Below are positions 14,622 to 24,279 of a stretch of DNA of 40,736 bases, piece after piece. The position numbers and the translations under genes are program-made. The notes under the pieces are model-generated. The model was given only the letters and a program-made list of their open reading frames with translations. It did not search any database and had not been told where the DNA came from. Positions within the stretch are counted from its first letter, which is position 1, and each line of letters opens with the position of its first letter. The DNA comes from JAGLQA01 sp023135565 (GTDB lineage Bacteria > Acidobacteriota > Aminicenantia > UBA2199). The DNA is taken from contig DAOWCY010000043.1 of assembly GCA_030639305.1 (NCBI GenBank), positions 1-40,736 of the forward strand, given 5' to 3'.

Positions 14622-16388
14622 CTAAGATTTTTTGGGTTCAGGTTCATACTGCAGTAGATATTCCAGCAATGCCTGGCCATTAATGCTTCCCCAGCCGGTA
14701 CAGAAATCCCAACCGGGAACCGCGTTATAAAAGCCGAGTTTGTAAAGATCGTTGTTTCCTGTTGTTATATCATTAAACACTTTCTTTTTCCAATCGTCTT
14801 CCATATTATACAGGAGGCGAGTGATAAAACCCGCTCCTTGTTTCCCCGCTTTCTCAAGAGCCTCATTAATCAACGCAAACAGGGCCGCATACAAGGGCGC
14901 CGCGGCGCTGGTGCCGCCGCCGGCGTGTAATCCTCCATGTAGATAAAGCTTATACCCTGCTTTTAAACCGGAATGCCCGGCCACATCAGGTACTTTTCTC
15001 CACCGATCACATTTCCAGGTGACGTTGCAGGGATCATCAAAGGGTTGAGGTTTAATCCACTGCTGGTATTTGGGGCGGGACACTCTTTTACTTTCTCCAC
15101 CGCAAGAAGCTAAATGATGTCCTCCTAAAAGCTTTCTATCCGGACAATCGTCTCCATCTGTTTTATAAGACTCACAACCGGACTCTTCACAAAATTTTTC
15201 GGGAAGTTTTATCTTCTCATTCCAAACAGTCTCAGAAGCGATATTCTCTATACCGGGTTCATCACCATTGAATGTAAACATTGTTCCGCCGCATGCCAGG
15301 ACATGCTTAAAGGAGGACGGGCTAGTAACCCCATCCAGGGTGCCATCATCACCGGAAGACACACAAACAGTGATCCCCATTAAAGCTGCTTTACGAAATT
15401 GTTGTCTTAGTCCGATTATTTGCTGCGGGCTCCATTTACATTCATTAATCGCGTAACTAATGGAAATTATCGAATGTGGATTCTCCTCACGACTTGTTAT
15501 TTCGCAAAGAGCCGCTTCAAGTCCGGAAAATTTGTTGTTGGTAAAATAAACAAATATATCGGCTTCATAGGCGATTGAACCTAAAATTTCAATATCGTTA
15601 TATACTTCAAAATCTTCGAAAAGCTTACCCGGGCTGTTCTCTTCAATGCCTACATTTACCGCTTCAATATTGGGGACAGTCGGTAGCCCAATAACTTCTT
15701 TAAAATAGTGTTCCAACTCTTCTAGTTTATAACCTGCCCCAGATTTCGAACAAATTACAATTGCAATGGATTGTCCTTTACCGTGTACGTCCTTTGGAAA
15801 ACTGTAATATTTTTCAGCAAGTTCATTCGGTTTAAAAACCGGCTTTGAATCAGCGTCAACAACATCCTCCGGGGACAGCACCAAATTTTTTTTACAGGGT
15901 GTTTGTATGATAGGGAGGTTATCAAGTCCTAAAACACTTATTACGATTCCTTCCAATTTTTTTGGTATGGATATATCTTCCGTAAAGGCGCGAAATTGCC
16001 GGTTGGGATAAACAGGATGTTTATAGCTATCAATTTGAATACCGAACAACCTGTTAAAAATCTTTATTTTACCTTTTAAGGTAACGCACCAGTTGGACTT
16101 GTCGATGTCCATATCACGGTAGAACCACCACTTAAGCTTGAAAAAACCGGCAATTAGTTTTATTTTCTTAATATCCTTAGCAGAGGGGCCAAACTGCGCC
16201 GTTATCTCATCGCTGCTCATATGCTTATCCGTGTATTGAAGATTGTCAGATTTTTCTTCTAATCCTACAGGATCTTTGCTGCGCAAAATTATATCTACTT
16301 CGATAACTTCTCTTTTATTATAAGGGCCAACTAACTGAAAAGATCTATCAATGAAGGGCGCACTATTCTCAAGCTTTATCTTACGCAC
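14622..16388 (-). CDS. S53 family serine-carboxyl peptidase (sedolisin/kumamolisin-like), no signal peptide
   Basis: 588 residues from GTG at 16388, preceded by GGAGG at 16396-16400 with a 7-base gap; an upstream TTG at 16412 is in frame but lacks a site. The N-terminal 185 residues look like a pro-kumamolisin propeptide (SSDEITAQFGPSAKDIKKIK, FNRLFGIQIDSYKHP). The catalytic domain has FEVYNDIEILGSIAYEADIF (E261 and D265, the family E-x3-D), SSGDDG (D347) and GGGTSAAAP (nucleophile S494), plus a C-terminal calcium-site region (FNDITTGNN, GWDFCTGWGSI). A Cys-rich insertion lies between (CEESGCESYKTDGDDC). All catalytic residues appear present. Unusually for S53 there is no signal sequence, so it may act in the cytoplasm or leave by another route. 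Next to a Nif11-like small protein and a radical SAM enzyme, it could remove a leader peptide; this is inference. Confidence 0.85.
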   Translation of the reverse strand: MRKIKLENSAPFIDRSFQLVGPYNKREVIEVDIILRSKDPVGLEEKSDNLQYTDKHMSSDEITAQFGPSAKDIKKIKLIAGFFKLKWWFYRDMDIDKSNWCVTLKGKIKIFNRLFGIQIDSYKHPVYPNRQFRAFTEDISIPKKLEGIVISVLGLDNLPIIQTPCKKNLVLSPEDVVDADSKPVFKPNELAEKYYSFPKDVHGKGQSIAIVICSKSGAGYKLEELEHYFKEVIGLPTVPNIEAVNVGIEENSPGKLFEDFEVYNDIEILGSIAYEADIFVYFTNNKFSGLEAALCEITSREENPHSIISISYAINECKWSPQQIIGLRQQFRKAALMGITVCVSSGDDGTLDGVTSPSSFKHVLACGGTMFTFNGDEPGIENIASETVWNEKIKLPEKFCEESGCESYKTDGDDCPDRKLLGGHHLASCGGESKRVSRPKYQQWIKPQPFDDPCNVTWKCDRWRKVPDVAGHSGLKAGYKLYLHGGLHAGGGTSAAAPLYAALFALINEALEKAGKQGAGFITRLLYNMEDDWKKKVFNDITTGNNDLYKLGFYNAVPGWDFCTGWGSINGQALLEYLLQYEPEPKKS

Positions 16389-16466
16389 TCCTATACCTCC
16401 TATATTAACCAACGCGTCAACTGTAAAGGCTGCCGGCTATTGAAATGGAAAAAAATTAAAAATACC

Positions 16467-16721
16467 TTACCACTGTGGATCTAAACCGGAATTGTCATAC
16501 ACAAAGTCATCAACATCCTGCATTTTTTGTTTCATTACAGCATCGATATCCAGGTTAAGTATCTGGTCTTTAATCTGGTCATCATTGATCGAAAAGCCCT
16601 CTTTCTCCAGTAGTTCCGTTACCGACTTTTGTGGATTTGCTTGATTCATCGCAGCAATAAATTTGTCACGAAAACTTTTTGAAAGAACAAGCACTGATAA
16701 AAAATCATGCATTTCAGCCAT
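16467..16721 (-). CDS. Nif11-like small protein, candidate RiPP precursor
   Basis: 84 residues from ATG at 16721, with AGGAG at 16729-16733 seven bases upstream. The first 55 residues, MAEMHDFLSVLVLSKSFRDK and then VTELLEKEGFSINDDQI, follow the Nif11-like leader pattern: a helix, a polar break, then a second helix with x-E-G-F-x-I-x-x-x-Q. The tail is acidic and ends DVDDFVYDNSGLDPQW, with Asp, Asn, Tyr and a terminal Trp available for modification. There is no Cys and no double-Gly cleavage site. It is the first gene of the unit with the S53 protease and radical SAM enzyme and has its own strong promoter. It could be a precursor or a non-modified companion; no motif decides this. Confidence 0.6.
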   Translation of the reverse strand: MAEMHDFLSVLVLSKSFRDKFIAAMNQANPQKSVTELLEKEGFSINDDQIKDQILNLDIDAVMKQKMQDVDDFVYDNSGLDPQW

Positions 16722-16770
16722 TTTTTTTCTCCTATTTTACTAAAAATGTAAATCTTAGGCTTTAGAGCGT

Positions 16771-16799
16771 ATCATAACACCTCAAAAAAAGAAAGTCAA
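16771..16799 (-). promoter_or_regulatory. Promoter of the Nif11-like/S53/radical SAM unit
   Basis: Minus-strand TTGACT (16794-16799), a 17-base spacer and TATGAT (16771-16776). The expected start near 16764 leaves a leader of about 43 bases before the ATG at 16721. Confidence 0.75.
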
Positions 16800-16859
16800 G
16801 CTTTTTTGGAAGTTTTGTTAAATTTTTTGTTTTTTTACTATAAATATAAGGGAAAATAA

Positions 16860-16888
16860 TTGACAAAAGAAAAATAAAATGTTAAAAA
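16860..16888 (+). promoter_or_regulatory. Likely promoter of the kinase/radical SAM operon
   Basis: TTGACA (16860-16865), a 17-base spacer and TAAAAA (16883-16888). It is divergent from the Nif11-like promoter, with about 60 bases between the two -35 regions, so both units could be controlled from one AT-rich spacer. Confidence 0.55.
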
Positions 16889-16951
16889 TAACCTTGAGAA
16901 TATCAAACAAAAATTTTATTAAAGAATAATCTAAAGGCTAAAGGAGCAATA

Positions 16952-17059
16952 GTGAGTAAGAGGCGATATAAACGTAAAGCCCATTACAAAGCCAACTTGA
17001 CATTTACCGAGGGTCTAGTTCCGAGGGCCGGTATTACGTGTGAAGGAGAACGTCAATGA
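16952..17059 (+). CDS. 35-codon ORF coupled to the kinase gene, candidate small peptide
   Basis: GTG at 16952 is preceded by AAAGGAG (16940-16945), an excellent ribosome binding site. The frame reads MSKRRYKRKAHYKANLTF, then TEGLVPRAGITCEGERQ, and stops with TGA at 17057-17059. The stop overlaps the ATG of the kinase gene (17056) as ATGA, the usual sign of translational coupling. The N-terminus is strongly basic (six Arg/Lys in the first nine residues) and there is one Cys near the C-terminus. It resembles no family I know. It may be a second precursor peptide, a leader ORF that sets kinase translation, or simply a coupling ORF. The kinase gene also has its own AAGGAG. Confidence 0.5.
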   Translation: MSKRRYKRKAHYKANLTFTEGLVPRAGITCEGERQ

Positions 17060-20000
17060 CAGATATACCCGGCTTTCAAGTCAAAGACAAAATTTATGAA
17101 AGCTCAAAGACATTGGTTTATAGAGGTTTACGCCAAACAGAACAGCAGCGGGTCATCCTGAAAACACTAAAAAGCAAATATCCAACCACCGATGAAGTCA
17201 ACCGTTTAAAACATGAATACAACCTGATGAGCGGTATGGACTATCCCGGGGCGACCCGGGTCCTCAGCCTGGAAACTCATGGCAATTGCCCGGTTATTGT
17301 GATGGAGGATTTCGGAGGTGAATCGCTACCGGTTTCCCTCAAGAACAAACAGTGCACTTTATCTGAGTTGGTAAATCTATCCATAGATATAACCGGAATT
17401 TTAGAAAAAATTCACGAAGAAAATGTCATACATAAGGATATCAATCCCAACAATATCATCTGGGATCCTAATACAGACCAACTCAAAATCATCGACTTCG
17501 GGATTTCTACAAAGTTGTCACGGGAAAACCTATCTATTAAAAACCCAAACCAATTAGAAGGCACACTGCCTTATATTTCCCCGGAACAAACCGGCAGGAT
17601 GAACCGCCCCTTAGATTACCGGAGTGATTATTATTCCTTAGGCGTTACCTTTTATCACATGTTTACGGGAAAATTGCCCTTCGAGTCTACCGACCCACTG
17701 GAATTAGTTCACTGCCACCTGGCCCAAATGCCGTCATCTCCTCATAAATTAAACCGGGAAATACCTCCCCCCTTATCAAAAATCATCTTGAAATTAATGG
17801 CAAAAATCCCGGAAGAGAGATACCAGGGTACTTATGGATTACGAAAGGATTTAGAGAGATGTTTAGATAGTTTAAAAAAAGGGAAAAGTGATGATTTTGA
17901 GATCGGGCAGGAGGACATCCCGGAAATATTTTATATCCCCGAAAAATTATATGGCAGGGAAAAGGAGATATCGGAGATCATAAGATTATTCAATGACGCT
18001 GCCGAAGGTAAGAAGGAGATGATGTTTGTTTTCGGCTCTCCCGGTATCGGCAAATCGGCGCTGATTAATGAGATACATAAGCCCATCGTGGAAAAGCGCG
18101 GCTATTTTTGCAGCGGAAAATATGACCAATATAGAAGAAACATCCCCTATTCAGCCATTATCCAGGCATTCCGGGAATTATTAAAGCAGTTTTTATCGGA
18201 AAGCGAAGACAAATTAGCCATATTGAAAAAAGAAATCCTCGAGGCTGTGGGCGGCAGCGGGCAGGTCATCATAGATGTGATTGATGAAGTTAAATTAATT
18301 ACCGGCAAACAACCGCGGGTACAAGACCTGCCGCCAACAGAAACTCAAAACAGGTTTAATATGGTTTTTCAAAACTTTGTCAGGGTCTTTGCCAAAAAGG
18401 AACACCCCTTGGTTCTTTTTCTCGACGACCTGCAGTGGGCGGACAACGCCAGCCTGGATTTAATTCAAACCCTTATCGCGGATATCGAGTTGAATTACTT
18501 TTTATTTATCGGCGCTTTTCGGGATAATGAAGTGGACGCTGGTCATCCCCTCTCGTTAATGCAAGAGAAAATAAAGAGTGCCGGTTTGTCCTGGAAAAAT
18601 ATCCCTGTCGGCCCCTTAGAAGAGGGTCATATCGGGCAATTGGCCGCCGACACCCTACACTGCCATAGGGCAAAAACCAAAAAACTGGCGACTCTCCTGC
18701 TGCAAAAAACCGGGGGTAATCCTTTTTTCCTAAAAGAGTATTTGAAAACGCTTTATGAACGTGGCCTTATCGAATTTTTGCACGTCCCTAAAGGGGGAGA
18801 TGCCGGTTGGACCTGGAATATTTCCCAAATCCAACAGGCAGGAATCACCGAAAATATCGTAGACCTCCTGGCGGAAAAGGTAAAAAAACTGCCGAAGAAT
18901 GCCTTGAATGTGTTGAAAATACTCTGCTGTATAGGTGAAAAATCCTCCTTAACCCTGCTTGCATCCATATATGGAAAATCAAATGAAGATACCTTCGAAG
19001 ATTTGCGGCAGGTCATGGAGGAAGGGATAATCATCTTAATCGATAACAGCCTGAAGTTTGTTCATGATAGAGTATTGGAAGCATCATACTCATTAATAAC
19101 CGAAATCGAACGAAAAAAACTGCATTATACCATCGGGAAAAAATTGTTAGACGAAGGGGAGGAAGATCAGCTTGAGGAATCGATCTTTCGTATTGCCGAC
19201 CAATGGAACCAGGTTAGAGAGTTATTAAACGACGGAGAAAAGAGACAACTATTGGAAATCAATTTTAAAGCTGGACAGAGAGCAAAATCCTCCACCGCCT
19301 ATGCTCCCGCGACAAATCTCTTCCGCCAGGGCGCGGAACTGCTTCCAGACAATCCCTGGGAAAGCGATTACCAGTTCACTCTTTCCTACTACACGGAGTG
19401 GTCCGAATCCGAATATTTAGCAAGAAATATTCAAGACGCAGATAGATTATTTGATATTGTACTGCAAAACGCCAGGGCATTAATGGATAGAATAAATATT
19501 TATTCCCTTCAAATCGACCACTATCATATTCAAACGCAGTATAAAAAAGCACTGAGCAGTGGCTTGAAAGCTCTAAAAGAATTGGGCATCACAATACCTG
19601 AGAAACCAAGTAAACCGGTCATCATGCGTGAATTAATCAAAGCCAAAATACTATCCCGGGGGAAAAAAATTCAGGATTGGTTGCATCAGCCGGAAATGAC
19701 GGATATAAAAAAGAAAGCAGCCATGAAAGTTTTACAAGAATGTCAGGCGCCAGCCCTGGTTTCCGGTGGTAATTTACTTCCTCTTTTAGTCCTGAAAATG
19801 GTAAATTTAACCTTTAAATATGGGAATTCACACCATTCAGCTATATCTTTTTGCTCATATGCTATCATTATTTCGGCCATGTTATTAGAGATTGACAATG
19901 GGTATGAATTTAGCAAAATAGCGGTAAAATTGGCCGATAGATATAATCTCAATATTTTAAAATCAAGGGTATACTTTCCCCATGGTTTCTTGATATTGCA

Positions 20001-22332
20001 TTTGAAAAGACCTTTTAGGGAGATATCGGGATATTTTAATAGATGCCGGGAGGTTTGTCAGGCGGCCGGTGACTTCGTGTACCTGGGCTATAATTACTGT
20101 AACTACACATTTATACTCCTCTATTCAGGAGAACACCTGGATTCTATTAAAAACGACTTCTTTCTGAAACATCATGATCATGTAGCCAAGTTAAATCAAC
20201 ATCAATTAACCAATTATTTTAATGTATGGTATCAAGGAATTCTTAATTTACTGGGTGAAACGGAAAATATACTTCTTCTAAAGGGAACCGCTTTTAATGA
20301 AGAAGAGATTATCCCAAAATTTCGTGAAACAAAAGATAAAACCGGAATGGTTTTTTATTATGGTATTAAGCAGATTATATGTTATTTGATGGGAGAATAC
20401 TCAGAAGCATATAGTATTTGTCAGCGAGCTGAGAAGCTTCAAGAAAATGTTATCGGATCGCCGAAAATTCAAATATCCTATTTTTTTTATACGTTGGCAA
20501 TGTCTGCCCTTTACCCTGATTCCAGTAGAAAGACGCAGAAGAAATATCTAAAGAAAATAAAAGAAATTCAAAAAAAATACAAGAACTGGAGTGAACACAA
20601 CAGGTATAACTACCTTAATAAATACTTATTGATATCAGCGGAAATTTGTCGTATTACCGGGAAAGATATACAGAAGACCGCGAGATTATACAACGATGCA
20701 ATCAAATCAGCCCACGAGAATGGAATTATTCACGAAGAAGCTATTGCCAACGAACTGGCGGCCAAATATTACCTTTCCTTAGGCCAGGAAAAAATTGCCG
20801 CCTTGTATATGAATGAAGCGCATTACTGCTACAATAGATGGGGATGCAAACCTAAAACAAAACAATTAGAAAAAGAGTACCCGGATTGGATAACAATAAA
20901 AAAGAAAAAAGAAGGAAAGGGAATCGATGATATAACCATTACAACCAGCACCACCGGAAGTTCAGAAGCCCTGGACTTAGGCGCCATTATCAAAGCATCA
21001 AACACCATTTCAAGAGAAATCAAGCTTGAAGAATTGCTAAAAAAAATGATGCACATTGTAATCGAAAACGCCGGAGCTCAAAAAGGATATTTTTTACTGC
21101 CCCGGGATGGGGAATGGTCTATCAAAGCCAAGGAAATGATCGATCAAGAAGAAGTAAAAATATTAGAGTCGATTCCCATCAACAGTGTGAGCAATGATGC
21201 TGCATCTGCCGCATCCATACTCTCGAAAAACATTGTGAAATACGTGGAACGCACCAAAGAAACAGTCGTTTTAAATGACGCGGTCCATGAAGGAAGTTTT
21301 ACGGAAGACGAATACATAAAAAAGCAAAAACCGAAATCTGTTCTTTGTTTCCCCCTTTTAAACCAGGGTAAATTAGCAGGTATCCTGTATATGGAGAATA
21401 ACTTAACAACCGGCGCATTTACCCCAGACCGATTGGAAGTACTGAATATCCTCTCTTCGCAAATTGCAATTTCAGTGAAAAATGCTGAGTTGTACGAACA
21501 CTTAGAAGATAAAGTAGCGCAGCGGACACAGGAATTAAGAGAAAAAAATGAACAAATCTTAGCCAGTATCTACTATTCCAAAAGAATTCAAGCAGCCATC
21601 ATGCCCCTGGAAGAAAAATTAAAAACCGCACTGCCGGATCACTTCATCCTGTTTTTGCCCAGGGATATCGTATCCGGCGACTTCTATTGGTTCACGGAAG
21701 TGGACGACGTCATCATATTTGCCGTAGTGGACTGCACCGGTCATGGGGTGCCCGGAGCGCTGCTGGCCATGATGGGCGGTATATTTCTCAATGAGATCGT
21801 AAACACCAACAGAGTCATGGAACCGGGAAAGATTCTCGAGGAACTCCACAAAAAGGTGCGCATTCATTTGCAGCAAGAGGAAGCGGAGGCAAAATCCATG
21901 GATGGCATGGATGTGTGCATGTGCCGCTTCGATAAGAATAAAAACGCACTTCACTTTGCCGGGGCGGGCCGGCCGCTGTATGCTGCCAGGGCTGGAAATG
22001 CAGAGCAGAAAAGCGTTGATGCACAATTAATCGAAATCAAAGGAGATAGACAATCCATCGGCGGCAGGCAAAAGGAAATCACCCGTACATATACCACGCA
22101 TGAATTCCCCCTGCAAAAAGGGGATATGATTTATTTAACCAGTGATGGGTTTGTCGATCAACAAGATGCAAATATGAGAAGATTCGGTTCCAAAAGGTTT
22201 AAAGCTCTTTTGGCAAAGATAGCTGAATCCCCGACACCAGCGCAAAAGCAAAACTTAGAAGAGGAACTCAACGCCCACCAGGATACGGAAACACAGCGGG
22301 ATGATATCACTATCGTCGGGATTCGGCTTTAA
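17056..22332 (+). CDS. Multidomain signalling protein: Ser/Thr kinase, ATPase, helical repeats, GAF, SpoIIE/PP2C phosphatase
   Basis: 1758 residues. Residues 8-270 are an Hanks-type kinase with VILKTLK (catalytic Lys about 35), HKDINPNNI (about 128) and DFG (about 146). An ATPase of the predicted-ATPase/STAND type follows (about 295-560), with Walker A GSPGIGKS near 327 and Walker B LFLDDLQWAD near 455. A long helical region with TPR-like character covers about 620-1270. A GAF domain lies at about 1318-1475 and a coiled coil (QRTQELREKNEQI) links it to a SpoIIE-like PP2C domain (about 1520-1758) with SGDFYWF, VDCTGHGVPG and the closing QRDDITIVGIRL. Kinase and phosphatase in one chain could set the phosphorylation state of a partner such as an anti-sigma antagonist. 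Four radical SAM genes follow within 35 bases of each other, so it is the first large gene of that operon and probably regulates it or its product. Confidence 0.9.
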   Translation: MTDIPGFQVKDKIYESSKTLVYRGLRQTEQQRVILKTLKSKYPTTDEVNRLKHEYNLMSGMDYPGATRVLSLETHGNCPVIVMEDFGGESLPVSLKNKQCTLSELVNLSIDITGILEKIHEENVIHKDINPNNIIWDPNTDQLKIIDFGISTKLSRENLSIKNPNQLEGTLPYISPEQTGRMNRPLDYRSDYYSLGVTFYHMFTGKLPFESTDPLELVHCHLAQMPSSPHKLNREIPPPLSKIILKLMAKIPEERYQGTYGLRKDLERCLDSLKKGKSDDFEIGQEDIPEIFYIPEKLYGREKEISEIIRLFNDAAEGKKEMMFVFGSPGIGKSALINEIHKPIVEKRGYFCSGKYDQYRRNIPYSAIIQAFRELLKQFLSESEDKLAILKKEILEAVGGSGQVIIDVIDEVKLITGKQPRVQDLPPTETQNRFNMVFQNFVRVFAKKEHPLVLFLDDLQWADNASLDLIQTLIADIELNYFLFIGAFRDNEVDAGHPLSLMQEKIKSAGLSWKNIPVGPLEEGHIGQLAADTLHCHRAKTKKLATLLLQKTGGNPFFLKEYLKTLYERGLIEFLHVPKGGDAGWTWNISQIQQAGITENIVDLLAEKVKKLPKNALNVLKILCCIGEKSSLTLLASIYGKSNEDTFEDLRQVMEEGIIILIDNSLKFVHDRVLEASYSLITEIERKKLHYTIGKKLLDEGEEDQLEESIFRIADQWNQVRELLNDGEKRQLLEINFKAGQRAKSSTAYAPATNLFRQGAELLPDNPWESDYQFTLSYYTEWSESEYLARNIQDADRLFDIVLQNARALMDRINIYSLQIDHYHIQTQYKKALSSGLKALKELGITIPEKPSKPVIMRELIKAKILSRGKKIQDWLHQPEMTDIKKKAAMKVLQECQAPALVSGGNLLPLLVLKMVNLTFKYGNSHHSAISFCSYAIIISAMLLEIDNGYEFSKIAVKLADRYNLNILKSRVYFPHGFLILHLKRPFREISGYFNRCREVCQAAGDFVYLGYNYCNYTFILLYSGEHLDSIKNDFFLKHHDHVAKLNQHQLTNYFNVWYQGILNLLGETENILLLKGTAFNEEEIIPKFRETKDKTGMVFYYGIKQIICYLMGEYSEAYSICQRAEKLQENVIGSPKIQISYFFYTLAMSALYPDSSRKTQKKYLKKIKEIQKKYKNWSEHNRYNYLNKYLLISAEICRITGKDIQKTARLYNDAIKSAHENGIIHEEAIANELAAKYYLSLGQEKIAALYMNEAHYCYNRWGCKPKTKQLEKEYPDWITIKKKKEGKGIDDITITTSTTGSSEALDLGAIIKASNTISREIKLEELLKKMMHIVIENAGAQKGYFLLPRDGEWSIKAKEMIDQEEVKILESIPINSVSNDAASAASILSKNIVKYVERTKETVVLNDAVHEGSFTEDEYIKKQKPKSVLCFPLLNQGKLAGILYMENNLTTGAFTPDRLEVLNILSSQIAISVKNAELYEHLEDKVAQRTQELREKNEQILASIYYSKRIQAAIMPLEEKLKTALPDHFILFLPRDIVSGDFYWFTEVDDVIIFAVVDCTGHGVPGALLAMMGGIFLNEIVNTNRVMEPGKILEELHKKVRIHLQQEEAEAKSMDGMDVCMCRFDKNKNALHFAGAGRPLYAARAGNAEQKSVDAQLIEIKGDRQSIGGRQKEITRTYTTHEFPLQKGDMIYLTSDGFVDQQDANMRRFGSKRFKALLAKIAESPTPAQKQNLEEELNAHQDTETQRDDITIVGIRL

Positions 22333-22347
22333 AAATAAGAGAAAAAA

Positions 22348-24261
22348 ATGAAGAAAGCCCAGGTGAAACCGGGAATGAATGTATTAGCGAGTCATCTACC
22401 TGTTACCGACGTTCTACTCATCGTCCCCCCGGGAGCACCAACAGAAACTCCCTCACTGGCTCCCCACCTGCTGCAAGCAAGCTGCCAAAGTATCGGGATC
22501 AGCGTAGGAGTATTTTATGCTAATTTACATTTTGCCGGTCTCATCGGCGTTGATCTTTATAATACTATCATAGCTTTAGAGCAGATGACTTCTATTGGCG
22601 AGCGCCTCTTCTGTGCATCAGCCTTTGACCTTCCTCCCATGGGGCGGAATATTCACCGACTAATTAACCCCAATTGGCTGCCGGATCATATATGGCAGAA
22701 AAGGGGTGAAATCGCATTTAAAAAAATGTCGGAAAATTTTACTCCAATTAGAAAATGGGTACTCTCCGTGGACTGGCAGCAGGTGGAGGGAAAGGCATCC
22801 CAATGGATTAAATCGGTGACTGAACAGATTTCAGGGATGGATTATCGTGTGGTGGGTTGTTCCAATACAAATGGAAGGCTAGCGCCTAGCATCGCTTTGC
22901 TCAAACATGTTAAGCAAGCAAACCCTGATATTATCACTGTTTTAGGAGGAGCGCTTTGTGAAGGTGAAATGGCCGAAGGAATCCTTTCCCTGGAGACCAA
23001 TATCGACTATATATTTTCCGGGGAAAGCGACATTACATTTCCTGCTTTCTGTAAAGACGTATTGACTGGCAAACGGCCAAAGGAAAAGATTATTTATTGT
23101 CAGGAAGTAAAGAACCTCGATGAAATACCAGTGCCGGACTACCGGGAATATTTCCGGCAATTAAAGTTATTCTCTATAAATCTCCCCAAAGACAGCACAA
23201 TTGCCATCCCCTACGAAACCAGCCGCGGCTGCCGGTGGAAGAAATGTAAATTTTGCGGATTAAATGGAGAAGCAAAGTCATACCGCGCCAAATCCGGGGA
23301 CAAAGTGCTCAGGGATTTTGAATATATAAACAATCTTCACCCAGGCATCCCGGTTCATATGGTGGATAATATGATGCCGCTGCAATATTTCAATAGCCTA
23401 TTTCCCCGGTTACCGGAAGCGCTCCCTTCGCTTCGCTTTCAATTTGAGTTAAGCGCTAACCTGGAACTGGACCAGGTCATAGCCCTGAAAAAAGCCGGTG
23501 CATATCGCATCCAACCAGGTATAGAAACCCTGTCATCTTCATTACTTAAGCGCATGGCAAAAGGGACGACCATCAGGCATATTATAGCAACCCTGCGCTA
23601 TGCCCGATCTCTTGAAATCGATGTATGGTGGAATATACTCTATGGGTTTCCCGGGGATCAAGTCCATGAATACGAAGAAATGATGGAGTTGATGCGTTTA
23701 ATCCACCACCTGCCTCCTCCCGGGGAGGTGCTATCCATGAGGATACCCCGGTTTTGCTTATACCAAACAGCACCGGCAGAATATACTATTCCAAATCCTC
23801 GTCCGGCTGCCTTTTATAATGATGTCTTACCTCTCCATGCTCAAAAAGAAAAACTTGCTAATTTTTTTGCCGGGAATTTTAAAGCCCAGTCGTATGAGCA
23901 CCCGGAAATAATTTCAAACTTGCAGGAAGAATTCAATTTTTGGTCAAGGGCCTGGGGGCGTGATAAAGCCATTACCAAAAACTCTCAACCGCCAACACTG
24001 TTCATGGAACGTAATAGCAAATCCTCCGGTGATTTTGTGCTGTACGACACCCGCGGATTACCCGGGTTACCCGAAAAATTGGTAGTGGATAGAAAGAAAG
24101 CGGGCATACTATTGACAGCCACTCCCTGGGACGAATCCTCTGTATTGCGCTGGGCAGTGGATGCCAAATTAGGTGTGGTAAGTGAATCATGGTTCATCCC
24201 CCTGGTAACAACTGAGATAGATATATTACAGGAATTTGAACGCCGGCAGGGAGAGAGATAG
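22348..24261 (+). CDS. RiPP-maturation-type B12 radical SAM enzyme, copy 1
   Basis: 637 residues. The N-terminus (DVLLIVPPGAPTETPSLAPH, VGVFYANLHFAGLIG) and the cobalamin-domain segment IITVLGGALCEGEMAEGIL match the ribosomal peptide maturation radical SAM protein 1 family. The cluster motif is TSRGCRWKKCKFCGLNGE with C295, C300 and C303, so spacing is C-x4-C-x2-C and not the canonical C-x3-C-x2-C. Further family motifs are MVDNMMPLQYF, QPGIETLSSSLLKRMAKGTT, WNILYGFPGD and LIHHLPPPGE. A C-terminal domain (about 560-637) with LYDTRGLPGLPEKLVVDR ends the protein. It starts 15 bases after the kinase stop and 18 bases before its paralogue. Members of this family methylate or otherwise modify peptide carbons using cobalamin; the substrate here is unknown. 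Confidence 0.85.
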   Translation: MKKAQVKPGMNVLASHLPVTDVLLIVPPGAPTETPSLAPHLLQASCQSIGISVGVFYANLHFAGLIGVDLYNTIIALEQMTSIGERLFCASAFDLPPMGRNIHRLINPNWLPDHIWQKRGEIAFKKMSENFTPIRKWVLSVDWQQVEGKASQWIKSVTEQISGMDYRVVGCSNTNGRLAPSIALLKHVKQANPDIITVLGGALCEGEMAEGILSLETNIDYIFSGESDITFPAFCKDVLTGKRPKEKIIYCQEVKNLDEIPVPDYREYFRQLKLFSINLPKDSTIAIPYETSRGCRWKKCKFCGLNGEAKSYRAKSGDKVLRDFEYINNLHPGIPVHMVDNMMPLQYFNSLFPRLPEALPSLRFQFELSANLELDQVIALKKAGAYRIQPGIETLSSSLLKRMAKGTTIRHIIATLRYARSLEIDVWWNILYGFPGDQVHEYEEMMELMRLIHHLPPPGEVLSMRIPRFCLYQTAPAEYTIPNPRPAAFYNDVLPLHAQKEKLANFFAGNFKAQSYEHPEIISNLQEEFNFWSRAWGRDKAITKNSQPPTLFMERNSKSSGDFVLYDTRGLPGLPEKLVVDRKKAGILLTATPWDESSVLRWAVDAKLGVVSESWFIPLVTTEIDILQEFERRQGER

Positions 24262-24279
24262 ATTGAAAAGGAGGAAACA

